A stretch of 64,000 nt of DNA from Purpureocillium takamizusanense (taxonomy: Eukaryota > Ascomycota > Sordariomycetes > Hypocreales > Ophiocordycipitaceae), in NCBI RefSeq assembly GCF_022605165.1, contig NC_063068.1:4092001-4156000 (forward strand), read 5' to 3'. The notes beneath the pieces were generated by a model that searched no databases, was not told the DNA's origin, and saw only the letters and a program-made list of their open reading frames with translations. The translations under genes were made by a program, and so were the position numbers. Of the stretch, positions 10,857 through 21,818 are shown piece by piece. The first letter of the stretch is position 1; every line of letters starts with the position of its first letter.

Positions 10857-10895
10857 AAGGCAAGGCAAGGCAAGGCAAGGCAAGGCAAGGCAAGG
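10857..10895 (+). repeat. AGGCA pentanucleotide repeat
   Basis: Roughly seven to eight tandem AGGCA units in non-coding DNA. Confidence 0.9.
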
Positions 10896-12666
10896 GGAGT
10901 GCGGGCCCGCAGCCTGCTCGCTCACATGACGATGGTGGCGATGGAGGAACGACGAAGCGCGGGAGGTTCGTTGCGAGGAAAGGGATGGAGCCTCACTCAG
11001 CCTTGCGGTCGGAGCAAGGAAAAAAAAAGTGTGGACTGGGTGGCCAGGACGAGGTGGCTTCCATGACTGGACAGGCGCTGCTGCCGATGTGGGGGGGGGC
11101 GGGCGCACGCATCCGACAGCTACCTGTAGCAGCAGGTAAGGTAGGTGGGCACTGAGGTTTAGTTCGCAGTTGCCCGTTCGTTGATGGGCGGGTGGCTTTG
11201 ATGTTCCCACGGGGAGCAGCCTAACAGACATGACCTGAGATGCCCTGGCATCTGGGTCGCCATGCTTTGGCGTTTAAAGGTCAATAAACTACTACTAGTA
11301 CTATAGTAGTACCAGGCAGTGCCTATAAAAGTACGTACTCAGACCGGAAGGGTGGGTTTTTGACGGTTTCCTGTACGTCAGTAACTACCTAAGGTACTTC
11401 GTGCTCGGGGACAGGATGGAGCGCACCGGATACCTTACTTAGATGGAGTGGACGAGCCATGGAATTGAGCCGCCTATCGCACCCGTTCGCAACCCGTAGT
11501 AGTGCGGAAGGCGCGAAACACCCCTGATGAGAGCTCGCCAGGCGGCTGGGCAACGGCCAACCTCGATCCATCCATGAGCCTTTGTCGCACAACGGCAGGC
11601 AGGCGAGCGATTGGCGACCACCTCGGGCCGGCACCTTGCGAGCCACCACTCCGTTCGTACAAACTTCATTAATAATACACACGTACTTCGCATATCACGC
11701 CCAGCGCCTGCGGTCTGCGTCGCGCTGGTTTTGCATCACCACGTGCCTCGCCATCATCATCATCATCAGGCTGCAAGCTGCCACCCCGGTCCGCAGCACA
11801 CGATCGACAAGACGTCCCGCCAACCTGACAGAAACCACCCGGGTAGGTAGGTCCCTGGCTGGGTACACGGGGTAAGGTGGTGCTACCCACGAGATGAGAA
11901 GTACATACAAAGTACTGGCAGCACGAGGCAAGTGTGGCTGGTGACGGGAAGGGTGTTTAGCGTTGCCGGGCCCCCTGTCCACCCCTCCACCCCCCTTGGC
12001 GCGGGACCCTGGAAATGGGGGCAGCATCCTTCTTTTATTAGAGCCGGGTCCTCAGTCAGTCCCTCTCCTTTCCCCCTTGGGATGGACGTACAAGACGACG
12101 TTCAGAGTGGTGGTGGTAGGTATATTAACGAAAAGCTAATAAGGTGACAAGATGACGTGAAGCAATTCCAGCGGTCCGGTCGACGGGGCCGCTGATGAGG
12201 TCAAATCTTGGTAGCGGGGCCACGTTTTTTCTTATTTCCTTTTTCTATCCCGTCCCCTGCTTTTCCCTTCTTTTTCAGTTGGGAAGGGGGGAGGGAGCGC
12301 TCGCTGCTGCTCAGGGTCAGGCAGGCAGTCAGTCGGCGGTGGCGCTATGGTCGCGCATCACGCGGCAAGGACCTGACGTCGTCGGCTCTTGCTGGGCGGC
12401 TCTTGGATGACCAACCGAGGATCGATTCCCACCTTTCCAGCGAGCGAGCGAGCGAGCGGCACATGGGCAGGTGCTGCCAGCACAATCACTCCACTACCAC
12501 TACCACTGCCGCCGCCGCCCGAAGAGCAGAAGAAGAAGAAAAAAACAGGAAAGGAACCTCAACCTAACAACCCCCACCCACGCGCCTCGCTGCGACCACT
12601 CCTCCTCCCGGCAAACATACATGCTACCCTACAGCCGGCTTTCGAAACCACACTAGGCCCGACAAT

Positions 12667-12671
<5 letters not shown>

Positions 12672-12733
<62 letters not shown>
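12672..12733 (+). repeat. Long GAC trinucleotide microsatellite
   Basis: About twenty uninterrupted GAC/ACG units, the longest simple repeat in the window. It lies in a region without a supported gene. Confidence 0.92.
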
Positions 12734-12734
<1 letters not shown>

Positions 12735-14178
12735 GCCGCTCAACGCACATACGTACATATGGCGAACCATGGAACCCGTGGCGGCAAGGGGAATAGTATG
12801 CTCGTACCGCCTTCCGCCTCTGGTGCCCTGCATCCTCTCCATCCCCACACGTGCGTCCGTGAGATTTGCTAGCGTTCGGCCGCGATCCGAGAAGCGACAA
12901 ACCCCCTTCCTCCTCCTCCTCCTCCTCCTAGTCTTTGGGTAGTTGGGTGGGTGGCCTGATGGCTGCAGACCCCCTTTTGACAGCCGCAGCGCATATGCGG
13001 GACAACCCGCCCATACACAAGAGTATGTGCGTATTCACGTTCGTACCGCGTACCAAGTTACAAAACCAGAGTCGTGCAGTACAGTACACGTCTTGGACGG
13101 GCCTCGCCTGAACCCTGCTCCCCGTCATGGCTTTTTTTTCTCTCTTCCTCGCGTGCTGCCGAGTTGGCCACTGCACGTGGCTATCCCGAGCCAAGGTCCC
13201 GGCGGCATTCGTTCGTCCACGGAGGGGTCTCTTATGATAAAATGTCGAGTTGAGGGGGCGAGATCTCTGCTCCTGCGTGCTTGGAACGGTTGGTACTACC
13301 GCCACCACTACTAATACAATACAATGCAGTACTAACGCAGCAGCAGTGACGCGCGACGGGGAACAGATCATCCCCCCCCCCCCCTCTTTGATTCCTGCCC
13401 AAAACCCACCAACCGGCTCCATCACCGCGTTCCCCCCATCGCGGCGCGACGCATTCGCGAACGTGCATGAGGCGCGCTCGCAAACAACCATGCCATGCCA
13501 TGCCCTCCGTCCCTCACCCAGCCTGCGGCGGCTCATCCCACACACTCGTCCCGCCCGCGCGCCCATCCCTCTCTCTATCTTTCCTATGCCTGCTCTCACC
13601 TCCCCCCTCTCCCCCCCTGCCGTAACAACGCCCCCCCTCCCCCCCCCGGGCCTGCATAAGCGAGACGTCGTCGCGTCGTTCATCCATCCACCCGCCGCTT
13701 CCCCCCTTCCCATCCTTTCGACCACTCGGGCCCTGCCGCCCACGCTTCCGGAATCACTCGCAGCCAAGGACTCCAACGTGGTTCCGGGCGGGGGGATGGG
13801 GACAGGGAGCGTTGCATTGCGATACAGATGAGAAACCGCCCGCGTGCCCGCGGCACGAAGCTACCAACTAACGATAGTATAGGTACCTACTCTGTAAGGC
13901 CAATACAGTAAAATATACGGTCCGTTATGTGCCTACCTACCTACGTACTCTGCATGTACGCACGTACGTGAGTAAGCGAGCACGTCCCCCCTCGCGAGCC
14001 GCCCGCCCGTAGTTGCGCGGCCATTATCATTAGGTAGTAGTATATTGAAACCCGCCAGGCTGTGGTGGCATGGCATGCTAGTAATCAACAGGTGGTAGTT
14101 GTTGTAGTAGTAGTAGTTTGTGGTAGTAGTAGTAAGTAGCAGTAGTAGTAGCATTCGCGCTTCTTCTTCTTGTCCTCC

Positions 14179-15786
14179 TCACACCCCGAGCTGGCACTGC
14201 TGCATCAGCGGCTTCATCCTCTTCCAATTGATGCCGGACCGCGACCCGCGTGCGCCGCTTTCGCTTTCGCCTTGGCCACGGGTTTCCTCCTCCCCCTCCT
14301 CCTCCCCCACGACCGCCCACGGGCTCCCGTGGCATTCGCCCGCGCCCGCGTCGTGCGTCCACGCGAGACACCACCCCTTCTTGTCGCACCTGCGCTCGCA
14401 CTCGGCCCCGTCCGCGACGCCCCTCCACGTCTTGGTGTGTTCGTCCCGCGGCCCCACATGGTCCCGGAACCCGCTCCCAGTGCCGGTGGCCCCTCTGGCG
14501 GCCGCCGCGCCGTCGCGTCGCCCCGGCCCCGGCCCTGACCCCCGACCGTACAGCTCCCACAGCTGGCCCCAGACGACCGGCCCCGCGACGCCGGCAAACA
14601 CGCGCCCCGTCTCGGCCATGGCGCCCTCGGCGCGCAGCCCGTGGAAGGAGACAATGGGCGAGCACACGCGGTCGGCGCGGATGCGCGTCACGCGGGGCGC
14701 CTCGCCGTTGAAGTAGCGGCAGTAGCGCTCGTCGAGGATGATGCCCAGCTTCTGCAGCGTCGTGGCCACCAGGCGGTCCCCCCACGTCTCGTCGAGCGAC
14801 TCGCGGTACGCCGCCGCCACCACGTCGCGCCGGTCGAAGAGCGCCTTCATGGCCGCGCCCGACAGCAGCACCGCCGAGCCCCCGTGCGCGAACCGCCCCC
14901 GCCAGTCGCCCACGGCGTTGCCAATGTACTGCGGCACCCTGGGGTCCAGGTGGCCGAGCAGGAGCTCGAGCGACTCCTTGACCACGTAGGTGTCGTCGTC
15001 GAGGATTATGTACCACTTCTTGTGGGGGAGACGCATGTGCGCAAACTCCAGGCCCATGATGAACTGCCGGGGCGTGTCAGCATACATCCATGCATGTGCG
15101 CGTGCGACTCGTCGGGGGGAAGAAGGGGGACCGAGACGATGGAGAGGGAGGGATGGATAAAATTAAACACATACCTTGAGGGCGTCCAGCTCCCAGCCGT
15201 ACCTGCGTCCCAGCTCGAGGGCCTTTTCCTCGTCGCCGGCCGCCACCGCGCCCTGCAGGGTCCTGTACTTTGCGAAGCGCTGGTGCTCGGCGTGGGCGTC
15301 GTCAATCTTGGTCTCCATGACCATGCGGATGGCGTCGTGGACCTCGACGCCCATGACGCCGGCGTCGGTCTCGTTGACCGTGGTCCAGTCGCCCACGACG
15401 AGGAACCCCCTGCCCTCGTCGCCCAGCACGCCGCCGGTGCCGCCGCCCGCGCGCGCCAGCGCCTCCAGCTGCGCCGGCACGCGGTGGCGCGTCCCGTAGC
15501 CCGTCTTGATCAGGTAGCCCACCTCGCTGCGCAGGTCGACCCGGTACCGCACCGGCCCGCGCAGCCAGGCGTCCGGCCCGCCCGCCGTCGCCTTGCCGCG
15601 CAGGTAGTTGGCCGCGCGCGACGCGTTGAAGCCCAGCGCCAGGCGCACGCCCGCGTCGGGCGGCAGCGCGAGGTAGCAGACGCTGAGGGCCAGCGCGAGC
15701 AGCAGCGCCGCTAGGCCGAGGCGCCGCCGCACCCGCCGCGGGAGCTTGTACATGGCGAAGCAGAATGCCGCGCTGAGGAGGCCCAT
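14179..15786 (-). CDS. GT31-like glycosyltransferase with PAN-like C-terminus
   Basis: Exons 15786-15175 and 15063-14179 give 498 aa; the 111-nt intron has a GTATGTG donor and CAG acceptor and is phase 0. A short basic N-terminal tail precedes a hydrophobic anchor at about 24-42, so this should be a type II Golgi membrane protein. The fringe/galactosyltransferase core shows the DxD-type motif LDDDTYVV at about 225-232, the nucleotide-sugar and metal site, followed by GNAVGDWRGRFAHGGSAVLL, a segment typical of family 31 and related fungal enzymes. After a Gly/Arg-rich linker, the C-terminal 90 residues contain a Cys-rich segment (ECERRCDKKGWCLAW, then a later Cys) resembling a PAN/apple module, likely for carbohydrate or protein binding. 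It probably adds a sugar, perhaps galactose, to cell-surface or secreted glycans. Donor and acceptor are unknown. Confidence 0.82.
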
Positions 15787-15836
15787 GTCCGAGTCGGGGT
15801 TTTGACGGCACGGGGTGGTGGATGGAGCGAGGGAGT

Positions 15837-15876
<40 letters not shown>

Positions 15877-16966
15877 CCGGCCCGCGGAGGGGAGGAGAGG
15901 GAGAACGTCGTTTCGTTGGCCACTCTCGTCGTCTGTGCGATGGCGGAAAAATTTAAAAAGAGAGAGAGAGAGAGAGAGAGTGAGAGAGAGAGAGACAAAA
16001 AGAGCTCCCCGTTTTCAGAGCAAAGTCGCAGAGCCTTGCATTCCTCACGCCGCCCGCCCCCCGTGGGACCCCCCCGGTTCAGGCGAGACAAAAGAGCACC
16101 TTGGCTGGAAGCGGTAGCGCAATGTGACGTTTGGGGCTGGGAGATTTCTCAATCCGACTCAACATCGACGAGATTGGGAGGGGGCGTTGAGCGGGCCAGT
16201 TGCGGCCACCGGCGTCGGGTCCACGAGCCGAGTCGAGATGGGCGACGTGACTGATGAAGTCCATGATGCATCGGCCCATCCACGGCCGAGGTTGCCTCCT
16301 CGACCCGCTGCCCTGTCGCGTGCACCGCGTCGCTGTGTCCGCTGACTCATCAGCACCAGAAACTCCCAACCCAATAACCGGGCATTCATCGTTGCCGCAC
16401 CTAACCAGCAAGACAGGCACAGGTCAGTCTATCACGCTCTCACCCTCACGACTGACGTACAAAGTACTCGGCACGGAGCATGCTACGATACGTTGCGAGT
16501 GCAGCTCTCGGGCATGCGCCGTCTTCGACGCTTCTTCATTTGTACACGAGACTGTATAAAGTATCCTGTCGACTCTGTCTTCGCCCTCCTCATTGTTCGC
16601 CCTCCGACGTGTATAATACAAGCGTCTCTCTCCATCCTTCCCCATCCCTCGCAAGGCAGCATCCAAACCCCGTCTCCGTTCAACCCCTGGCCTGCCTCAA
16701 ACAACGCGCAGGCAGTCGGTGCCGCCTCCGATATTCGTTCCTGTCGATATCCCGACGGATACCATGTCCATGTAATGTCGTACGTAATGATGCCCGTCTT
16801 GGACGGATGCATGTGTGAAAATGCTTAGCCACAAACGCCGTCCTATGTCTCCGCGTAACACGATGCGACAGCCAGATGGCTGCTGCCCCAATCAAAGCCC
16901 TCCTTTGCCATGCCCGGCTGGCATGGGCTACATCTCCTAATCGAACATGGCCGCCTGTGACGCGCC
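15787..16966. other. Intergenic, upstream of the glycosyltransferase
   Basis: It lies between two tandem minus-strand genes and holds a CAGG repeat (15837-15876) and a GA-rich tract (about 15961-15995), both close to the glycosyltransferase start and so probably in its 5' leader. A GTAC-AAA-GTAC motif is at 16457-16467. No gene is seen. Confidence 0.6.
15837..15876 (+). repeat. CAGG tetranucleotide microsatellite
   Basis: About ten tandem CAGG units, 50 bp upstream of the glycosyltransferase start codon. Confidence 0.92.
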
Positions 16967-18859
16967 CTACTTTTCCAGCTCGTAAAACAGCAGATACACC
17001 TCCCTCTGCATGCCCAACACCTCGCTCGTCTTGGCCTCGCGCACCTTTTCGTCGCTCACGCGCCACCACTTGTCCGAGGCAATCTTGCGCTTCTTGGCGC
17101 TTTTGGCCGCAGCTGACCGGAGCCCCCCGGGCGATGTGGTCCCGTCCCCGTTTGACTTGGGCGACGCCAGCCTGGAAATGGCCGACCTGGTCGACGCCGC
17201 GACGGAACGCAGGCTGCTCGTGTCGGCATCCCTGTCCCTGCCGTTGACGGGTGTGGAGGGGGCCGTGCTCCGTTCGGCGGGCACGCTCCGGGGAGGCACC
17301 GGTAGCGAGTCGAGCGAGGGCGTTGACGAGTTGGCGGTGGGGGACATGGACAGCAGGTCGGGCGTGGATATGGCCGGGCTGGCGCCTTGCCTGGGGTTGA
17401 TCTCGGGCGTGGACATGGGCGTCGGCGTCTTGCTGTACACGTCCGACTGCTGGAAGGTGTTGGTGTTGTGATATGGCAGCACTTGGTTCTGCCGCCGAAA
17501 CGCCTCGTAATGGCCGCTGTTATGGCCGCCTCGGTGCGCGATGATGCCGAGGAGCTTGTACTTGTGCTGATCCATGAGTCCGCCCAGCGGTAGCTGCTCG
17601 GGGAAAGCCACCTTGGCCGAGTTCTTTTGCGTCATCTGGCCCGCGCCGTAGATGGAGCGCGAGAGGTGAATGGCTAGAACTTTGGGAAATATGGTCATGC
17701 GCGTCGTCTTGGCGATCTTGCGCTTGGGCGCGTATCGAATGTCGCCGAGCTCGACGCCCTCGGGTGGGTTTTCGGGGTCCGTCTCGATGGCGACGCGCAG
17801 CTTCTCGATCTTGTCCCGTGCCTGGGCCTTGAAGCTCTCCGACGTGGACACGGCCGCCTCGTGCTCCAGGTTGGCCCTGGTCTGAACTAGGCGACACATC
17901 TCGCACTTGAAGTCGTCAATGTACTCGGTCTTAAAGATGCCGTCGAAGCAGGCGTTGAGCGACGTCGACGAGACGTGCGGCACGGCCAGGGTGATTGTGC
18001 AAAACGCCTCTTCCCTGGGCTTGGTCTTGTATTTGCACGTCTGGCACTCGAGGTGCGATTCGTATTTGCCTTCCATGGGGAAGCCCTCTTCCAGCTCGAG
18101 GGGCACCTGCGCGTTGCCTAGCGCGTCCCGAATCTCTTGCGCGTCTGGCTGCGTCGAATCGCCGTCGTCGGATTCTTTCTCGTCGCTGGCGGCGGCGTCG
18201 TCGTCGTCGTCTTTGGTGACGGGTGAAGCGGCGCTGTCGTCTCGGTCGGGTTTGTGCCCGTTGCCGTTGATCGCAGGGGTGCCGTTGGGGGAGACGCCGT
18301 GCTTGCGGGCGTGGAAGCGGGCGCGCTGGGCGGCATGGTATTCGTCCTTGAGGCGCTCGGCGACGATCTGTAGGAACTCTTGGGCATCTTGCTGCTGCCT
18401 GCTTATGCGCTGGCGAAAGGCGACCTCGAGGACGCGGACGAACTGGAAGGGCGAGATGGCCTTTTTGGCGATGGGGCGCTCGTTGAGGGCATCGAGCATG
18501 TCCTTGAGCCCCTGTGTGACGAGGCCGTCCTGCAGGCCCTGGAGACGCCACTGCTCGAGGCGCGAGCCGCTGAGGGGCTGGACGAGGTTGGCGTAGACGG
18601 CGGGGTCCTCGATGCGGCGGCGGTGCGTCTCGCGGATCAGGTAGACGCGCAGGTCACCGAGCCCGGCGAGGGCCTGGAGGACCGAGTTGATGAAGCAGTC
18701 ATTGGCCTGGTTGCGCAGGCCGACAATAGTCTTCTTGCGGGCGCCGGCGGCCGAGTCGTGGTCGATGGTAAAGGTCGGGCCGAAGACGTAGATGAGGGCG
18801 ACGGCGGCGAGAGACGCGCCGGCGGCGTAGGAGACGACGGTCGCCGACTTATCGGGCAT
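16967..18859 (-). CDS. Ubiquitin-specific peptidase, Ubp16/USP30-like
   Basis: Single exon, 630 aa. A hydrophobic segment at about 8-26 directly at the N-terminus matches the anchor of yeast Ubp16 and animal USP30, which sit on the mitochondrial outer membrane. The USP catalytic core follows: Cys box GLRNQANDCFINSVLQAL with nucleophile Cys55, the QQQDAQEFL motif around 156-163, a finger zinc site with CQTC at 272-275 and CEMC at 319-322, and the His box HNSGHYEAF with His450. An acidic, low-complexity insert (about 190-245) and a Ser/Pro-rich insert (about 460-590) interrupt the core; the terminal motif WWRVSD and YLLFYE complete it. It removes ubiquitin from proteins, presumably at a membrane. 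The second Gly of the usual Cys-box pattern is Ala here. Family assignment is strong; mitochondrial location is inferred. Confidence 0.93.
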   Translation of the reverse strand: MPDKSATVVSYAAGASLAAVALIYVFGPTFTIDHDSAAGARKKTIVGLRNQANDCFINSVLQALAGLGDLRVYLIRETHRRRIEDPAVYANLVQPLSGSRLEQWRLQGLQDGLVTQGLKDMLDALNERPIAKKAISPFQFVRVLEVAFRQRISRQQQDAQEFLQIVAERLKDEYHAAQRARFHARKHGVSPNGTPAINGNGHKPDRDDSAASPVTKDDDDDAAASDEKESDDGDSTQPDAQEIRDALGNAQVPLELEEGFPMEGKYESHLECQTCKYKTKPREEAFCTITLAVPHVSSTSLNACFDGIFKTEYIDDFKCEMCRLVQTRANLEHEAAVSTSESFKAQARDKIEKLRVAIETDPENPPEGVELGDIRYAPKRKIAKTTRMTIFPKVLAIHLSRSIYGAGQMTQKNSAKVAFPEQLPLGGLMDQHKYKLLGIIAHRGGHNSGHYEAFRRQNQVLPYHNTNTFQQSDVYSKTPTPMSTPEINPRQGASPAISTPDLLSMSPTANSSTPSLDSLPVPPRSVPAERSTAPSTPVNGRDRDADTSSLRSVAASTRSAISRLASPKSNGDGTTSPGGLRSAAAKSAKKRKIASDKWWRVSDEKVREAKTSEVLGMQREVYLLFYELEK

Positions 18860-20798
18860 CGTGACCCGTCGACTGCCGGTCGCGAGGCTCGGCGATTCGG
18901 AGAAGAGAGTCGACGGCCGAAGGGAGGGGGGTTAGGGAAAGTGAAGCTGAGGGGAAGACGAGAGATGAAAAGAGAGAGGGAGGGAGGGAGCGGCGGGGAA
19001 GGGGGGAGGGGAGAGAAAGAGGCAGGAGGCTCCTATGAGAGACGTGCGTGCCTCATGTCCAAGCTGACGACGTCGGGGGTCTCGGTAGGTGGTGCGTGTC
19101 GGGGTCGTGTCCCGCCCGGTCCCGTTGCTGATAAAGCAGTAAGCGGCGGCAGCAAGCGGCGGCGACGGCAGCGGTGTTCTATCTTTCGTCGGCCAGGAGA
19201 AGGAGGAGGCGCATCTCCGCGTTGCAAGACTGACGGGACGGCCGGCCGGGTATTTTTCTTCTTCGTCTTCTTTCCCCCCCTTTACTTCCGAGCGAGGCGG
19301 CGCGCAGCAGAGCAGAGCGGCGGGAGGGGCGGAGGGTTGTTGGCAGCGACTGGGCGGCGGGGGTGGGCGAAGGCGTAGAGATGAGGAGGCGGAGGAGGAT
19401 GACAGGAGGGAAAATGCGGGCGAATGGAAGCCGAGTAGCGAAGTTGGGGAAGCGCTTACTACAGTAGGCACGTTAGTGTATTCCTCCCGTTCAGTTCTTA
19501 CTAGGCAGGTGCCTGACGAGCAGTCAAACGGAGTTTAGCAGTCGGCAAGTTGGTTGCCTTGGGTTTTAGTTGGCAGACCGTGTGTGTACATTGTACATGG
19601 TCCCCCCCCCTCCCCCCCCCCCCAAAAAGCCACCCCCGGGGCTAATAAGCGGATCGCAATGGGTTTGGCGGCCGTCTGCTGCCAAAGGGCGCGCGGAGGA
19701 GCCAGCCACCAGCATCACCATCACCAATATCATCTTCACCACCATCACCCAGTCTTCTCTGTATAGCTCTCGGTCGCCGCCGCCTCGGAGGGAGGGAGTG
19801 AGTGAGTGAGGAGTGGGCGGGGGGCGCACGATGACGACGAGGGGGCGAATTTTTTTCTTCCAAAACTGTCTTTGCTTGTTGGCGTTGCTGTCTTGACGTT
19901 GCACCGCAGCAAGCTGCGTGATGCGATGAACGTGTACAAGCCTGGGCGTCGACATGACTGCGCCCCCCATCCATCCATCGATCCATCCCTTGATCATCTA
20001 CGGCGTGTGTGAGTGTTCCTACCACCCAAGCACCCGTATTGTACTGTACTCCGTACATCACAGACAACGAAAGACGGACGCCGCGTCGTCGTCACCGACG
20101 TGCACGAGGTGCAGCGCAGCGTCTTGTTGGGCAACACACAATGCGGAGGCGGGCCTCTTCGGCATGCCCGGCCCTCCTCCTCCTCCTCCTCCTCCTCCTC
20201 CTCCTCCCCCTCCCCCATCAGGCTGTTCTCATCAGCTCCGCTCAGGTCGCACGTCTCGCGACCCTCCCCCCCACACCCTCGGGACGGGACGGCCTGGCTG
20301 CCCTGGCTGCCGGGGCCCGTTGCGACGCTTCCATGGAACATTCGATCGGGGCTGGCAATGTCATACCTATCATATTGTATGTCGACACAACTGCAACAAC
20401 AACTGCTGCAAGGTACGGACAGCAGCACTCTTGGTCCCAACCCGATCCGTTGTCACGGCGCGCCCGCCGCGAGAGACACCACGAGTGCTGCTGCATCGCG
20501 ACCTGCATCAGTAACAAGTTCGTATGTACAACTCGCAGACAAAGACAAGTCATTTGCTGGTGGTGTTGGCGGTATGTCGTTTGTCGTGGCAACCCTCTCC
20601 TAAGTTACTACGTAGCAGCGCCCCGTTTCTCGCCATCGCCCCGGCCCGTCACAGTCCGCGGGGTATCCCCGTGCTCTGCGCACCGGCGCTCTCGCACGGA
20701 GGAACGAGGTAATGAATGCTCATGGCCTCCCTCGTCCCGCATCGAAGCCCGCGACGAACCAATGCCAAGCAAGACTCCCTCCCCAAAGCCCAGCAGGC
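18860..20798. other. Intergenic, upstream of the ubiquitin peptidase
   Basis: Nearly 2 kb without a gene I can support. It holds purine-rich leader sequence next to the peptidase start, C-runs near 19600-19623, a CCT repeat at 20173-20207 and a GTAC-TCC-GTAC motif at 20046-20056. Confidence 0.6.
20173..20207 (+). repeat. CCT trinucleotide microsatellite
   Basis: About eleven CCT units with a few C additions, in intergenic DNA. Confidence 0.88.
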
Positions 20799-21818
20799 TC
20801 ACGGCCCGACGCGCTCGCCCCTCCACTCCCACAACGTCCCGTCCAGCGCTCCCCGCTTGACCCAGCCCGTCACCAGCTCCTGCGGCGTCTCGTCGCCGTA
20901 AAAGGGCACCGGCACCTCGTGCACCTCGACAGTCATCCGGCCCTCCGGGTCAATCTCCGCCCATCGCGCCGTGTCCAGCTCCGGCACCTCCCACGCCGCG
21001 TCGAGCAGCACCACCCGGATCCGCCGCCCCAGCCGCTCGTCCCCCCGCGGCAGCTTGTGGAAGTACTCGTCCTTGATGTTGGTCTCGCCCAGCCGCCGCG
21101 CCCGCGCCAGCACCACGTGGCCCAGGTCCGGCAGCGTCGCCACGTCCCACCACAGCCAGTGGCTGTCGGCCGGCACGCCAAACAGCGCGAGCCGCTTCAG
21201 CTTGGGCCACAGGCGCCACACGTCCGTCGGCGCCTCGGGCAGGCTCAGTGCCGGGTACTCACCCAGACACACGAATTCGTCGAGCCCCGTCAGCTGTTCG
21301 AAGCCCTCGCGAAGCGTCCGCCGCACGTTGAGGTGGTCGTCGAGGGGGTCCAGGCTGCCAAAAGGCATCTGCACCACCAGCCGCCGCAGTGTCTCGCACA
21401 CCTCGCACAGGAGCTCGCGCACCCACACCGCCGTCGGCTGATCGTCGAGCGACGGCCCGAACGGCGTCAGGTAGAGCGACGTCACGTTACGCAGCGCCGG
21501 CACCGGCGGCAGCGTCGGCACCAGCCGCGGAATGCACTGCAGCAGTGTCGCCAGCCGCACGCTCGAGTCGACGTAGACGCATCGCTGCCGCAGCAGCTTG
21601 GAGGCGTGCCCGTACGTCGCACGCGACACCCTCGTCAGGGAGAGCAAGGTCCGCGTCGACGAGTGCCAGGGAGGCAGCAGAGCGCGCGAGTTACCCGGCA
21701 GCACGCACTCGATGACGTGCAGGAGCAGCTCCGCTGGCAGCCTGACCGCCGCGCGATTGCCGCCACTGCTGCCGCTGCCGCTGCCATTATCGCCGTTGCG
21801 TGGACTGGCGACCTCCAT
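20799..21818 (-). CDS. F-box-like protein of unknown target
   Basis: Single exon, 339 aa from an ATG followed by a Gly/Ser-rich leader. Residues about 26-75 resemble an F-box: RLPAELLLHVIECVLP, then LLSLTRVSRATYGHA, the LPxELLxxI...L...VSR pattern that binds Skp1 in SCF ubiquitin ligases. The rest shows spaced Leu-rich segments, such as LRRLVVQMPF and LKRLALFGV, but no clear leucine-rich repeat array. This layout is common in the large fungal families of poorly characterised F-box-like proteins. The gene lies downstream of the ubiquitin peptidase on the same strand, but nothing suggests a functional link. It could also be a degenerate F-box protein that no longer binds Skp1. Confidence 0.72.
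   Translation of the reverse strand: MEVASPRNGDNGSGSGSSGGNRAAVRLPAELLLHVIECVLPGNSRALLPPWHSSTRTLLSLTRVSRATYGHASKLLRQRCVYVDSSVRLATLLQCIPRLVPTLPPVPALRNVTSLYLTPFGPSLDDQPTAVWVRELLCEVCETLRRLVVQMPFGSLDPLDDHLNVRRTLREGFEQLTGLDEFVCLGEYPALSLPEAPTDVWRLWPKLKRLALFGVPADSHWLWWDVATLPDLGHVVLARARRLGETNIKDEYFHKLPRGDERLGRRIRVVLLDAAWEVPELDTARWAEIDPEGRMTVEVHEVPVPFYGDETPQELVTGWVKRGALDGTLWEWRGERVGP

Larger units (their letters stand above)
9855..14178. other. Gene-free region with many microsatellites
   Basis: About 4.3 kb upstream of the transcription factor and downstream of the glycosyltransferase. The open frames here are low-complexity, overlap on both strands and match no family I know. The region contains CA, TGCG, AGGCA and GAC repeats, C-runs and pyrimidine-rich tracts around 13370-13790. 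It probably serves as a long 5' leader and promoter of the regulator; non-coding transcripts are possible but cannot be seen from sequence. Confidence 0.55.

Noticed and set aside
12389..12796. Open frame with a poly-Thr tract from the GAC repeat
   Set aside because: The tract is a microsatellite read in one frame; the flanks are not protein-like.
12928..13776. 282-residue minus-strand open frame in the repeat-rich region
   Set aside because: Low-complexity, overlaps another long frame on the opposite strand, no family resemblance; it crosses C-runs that are unlikely in coding DNA.
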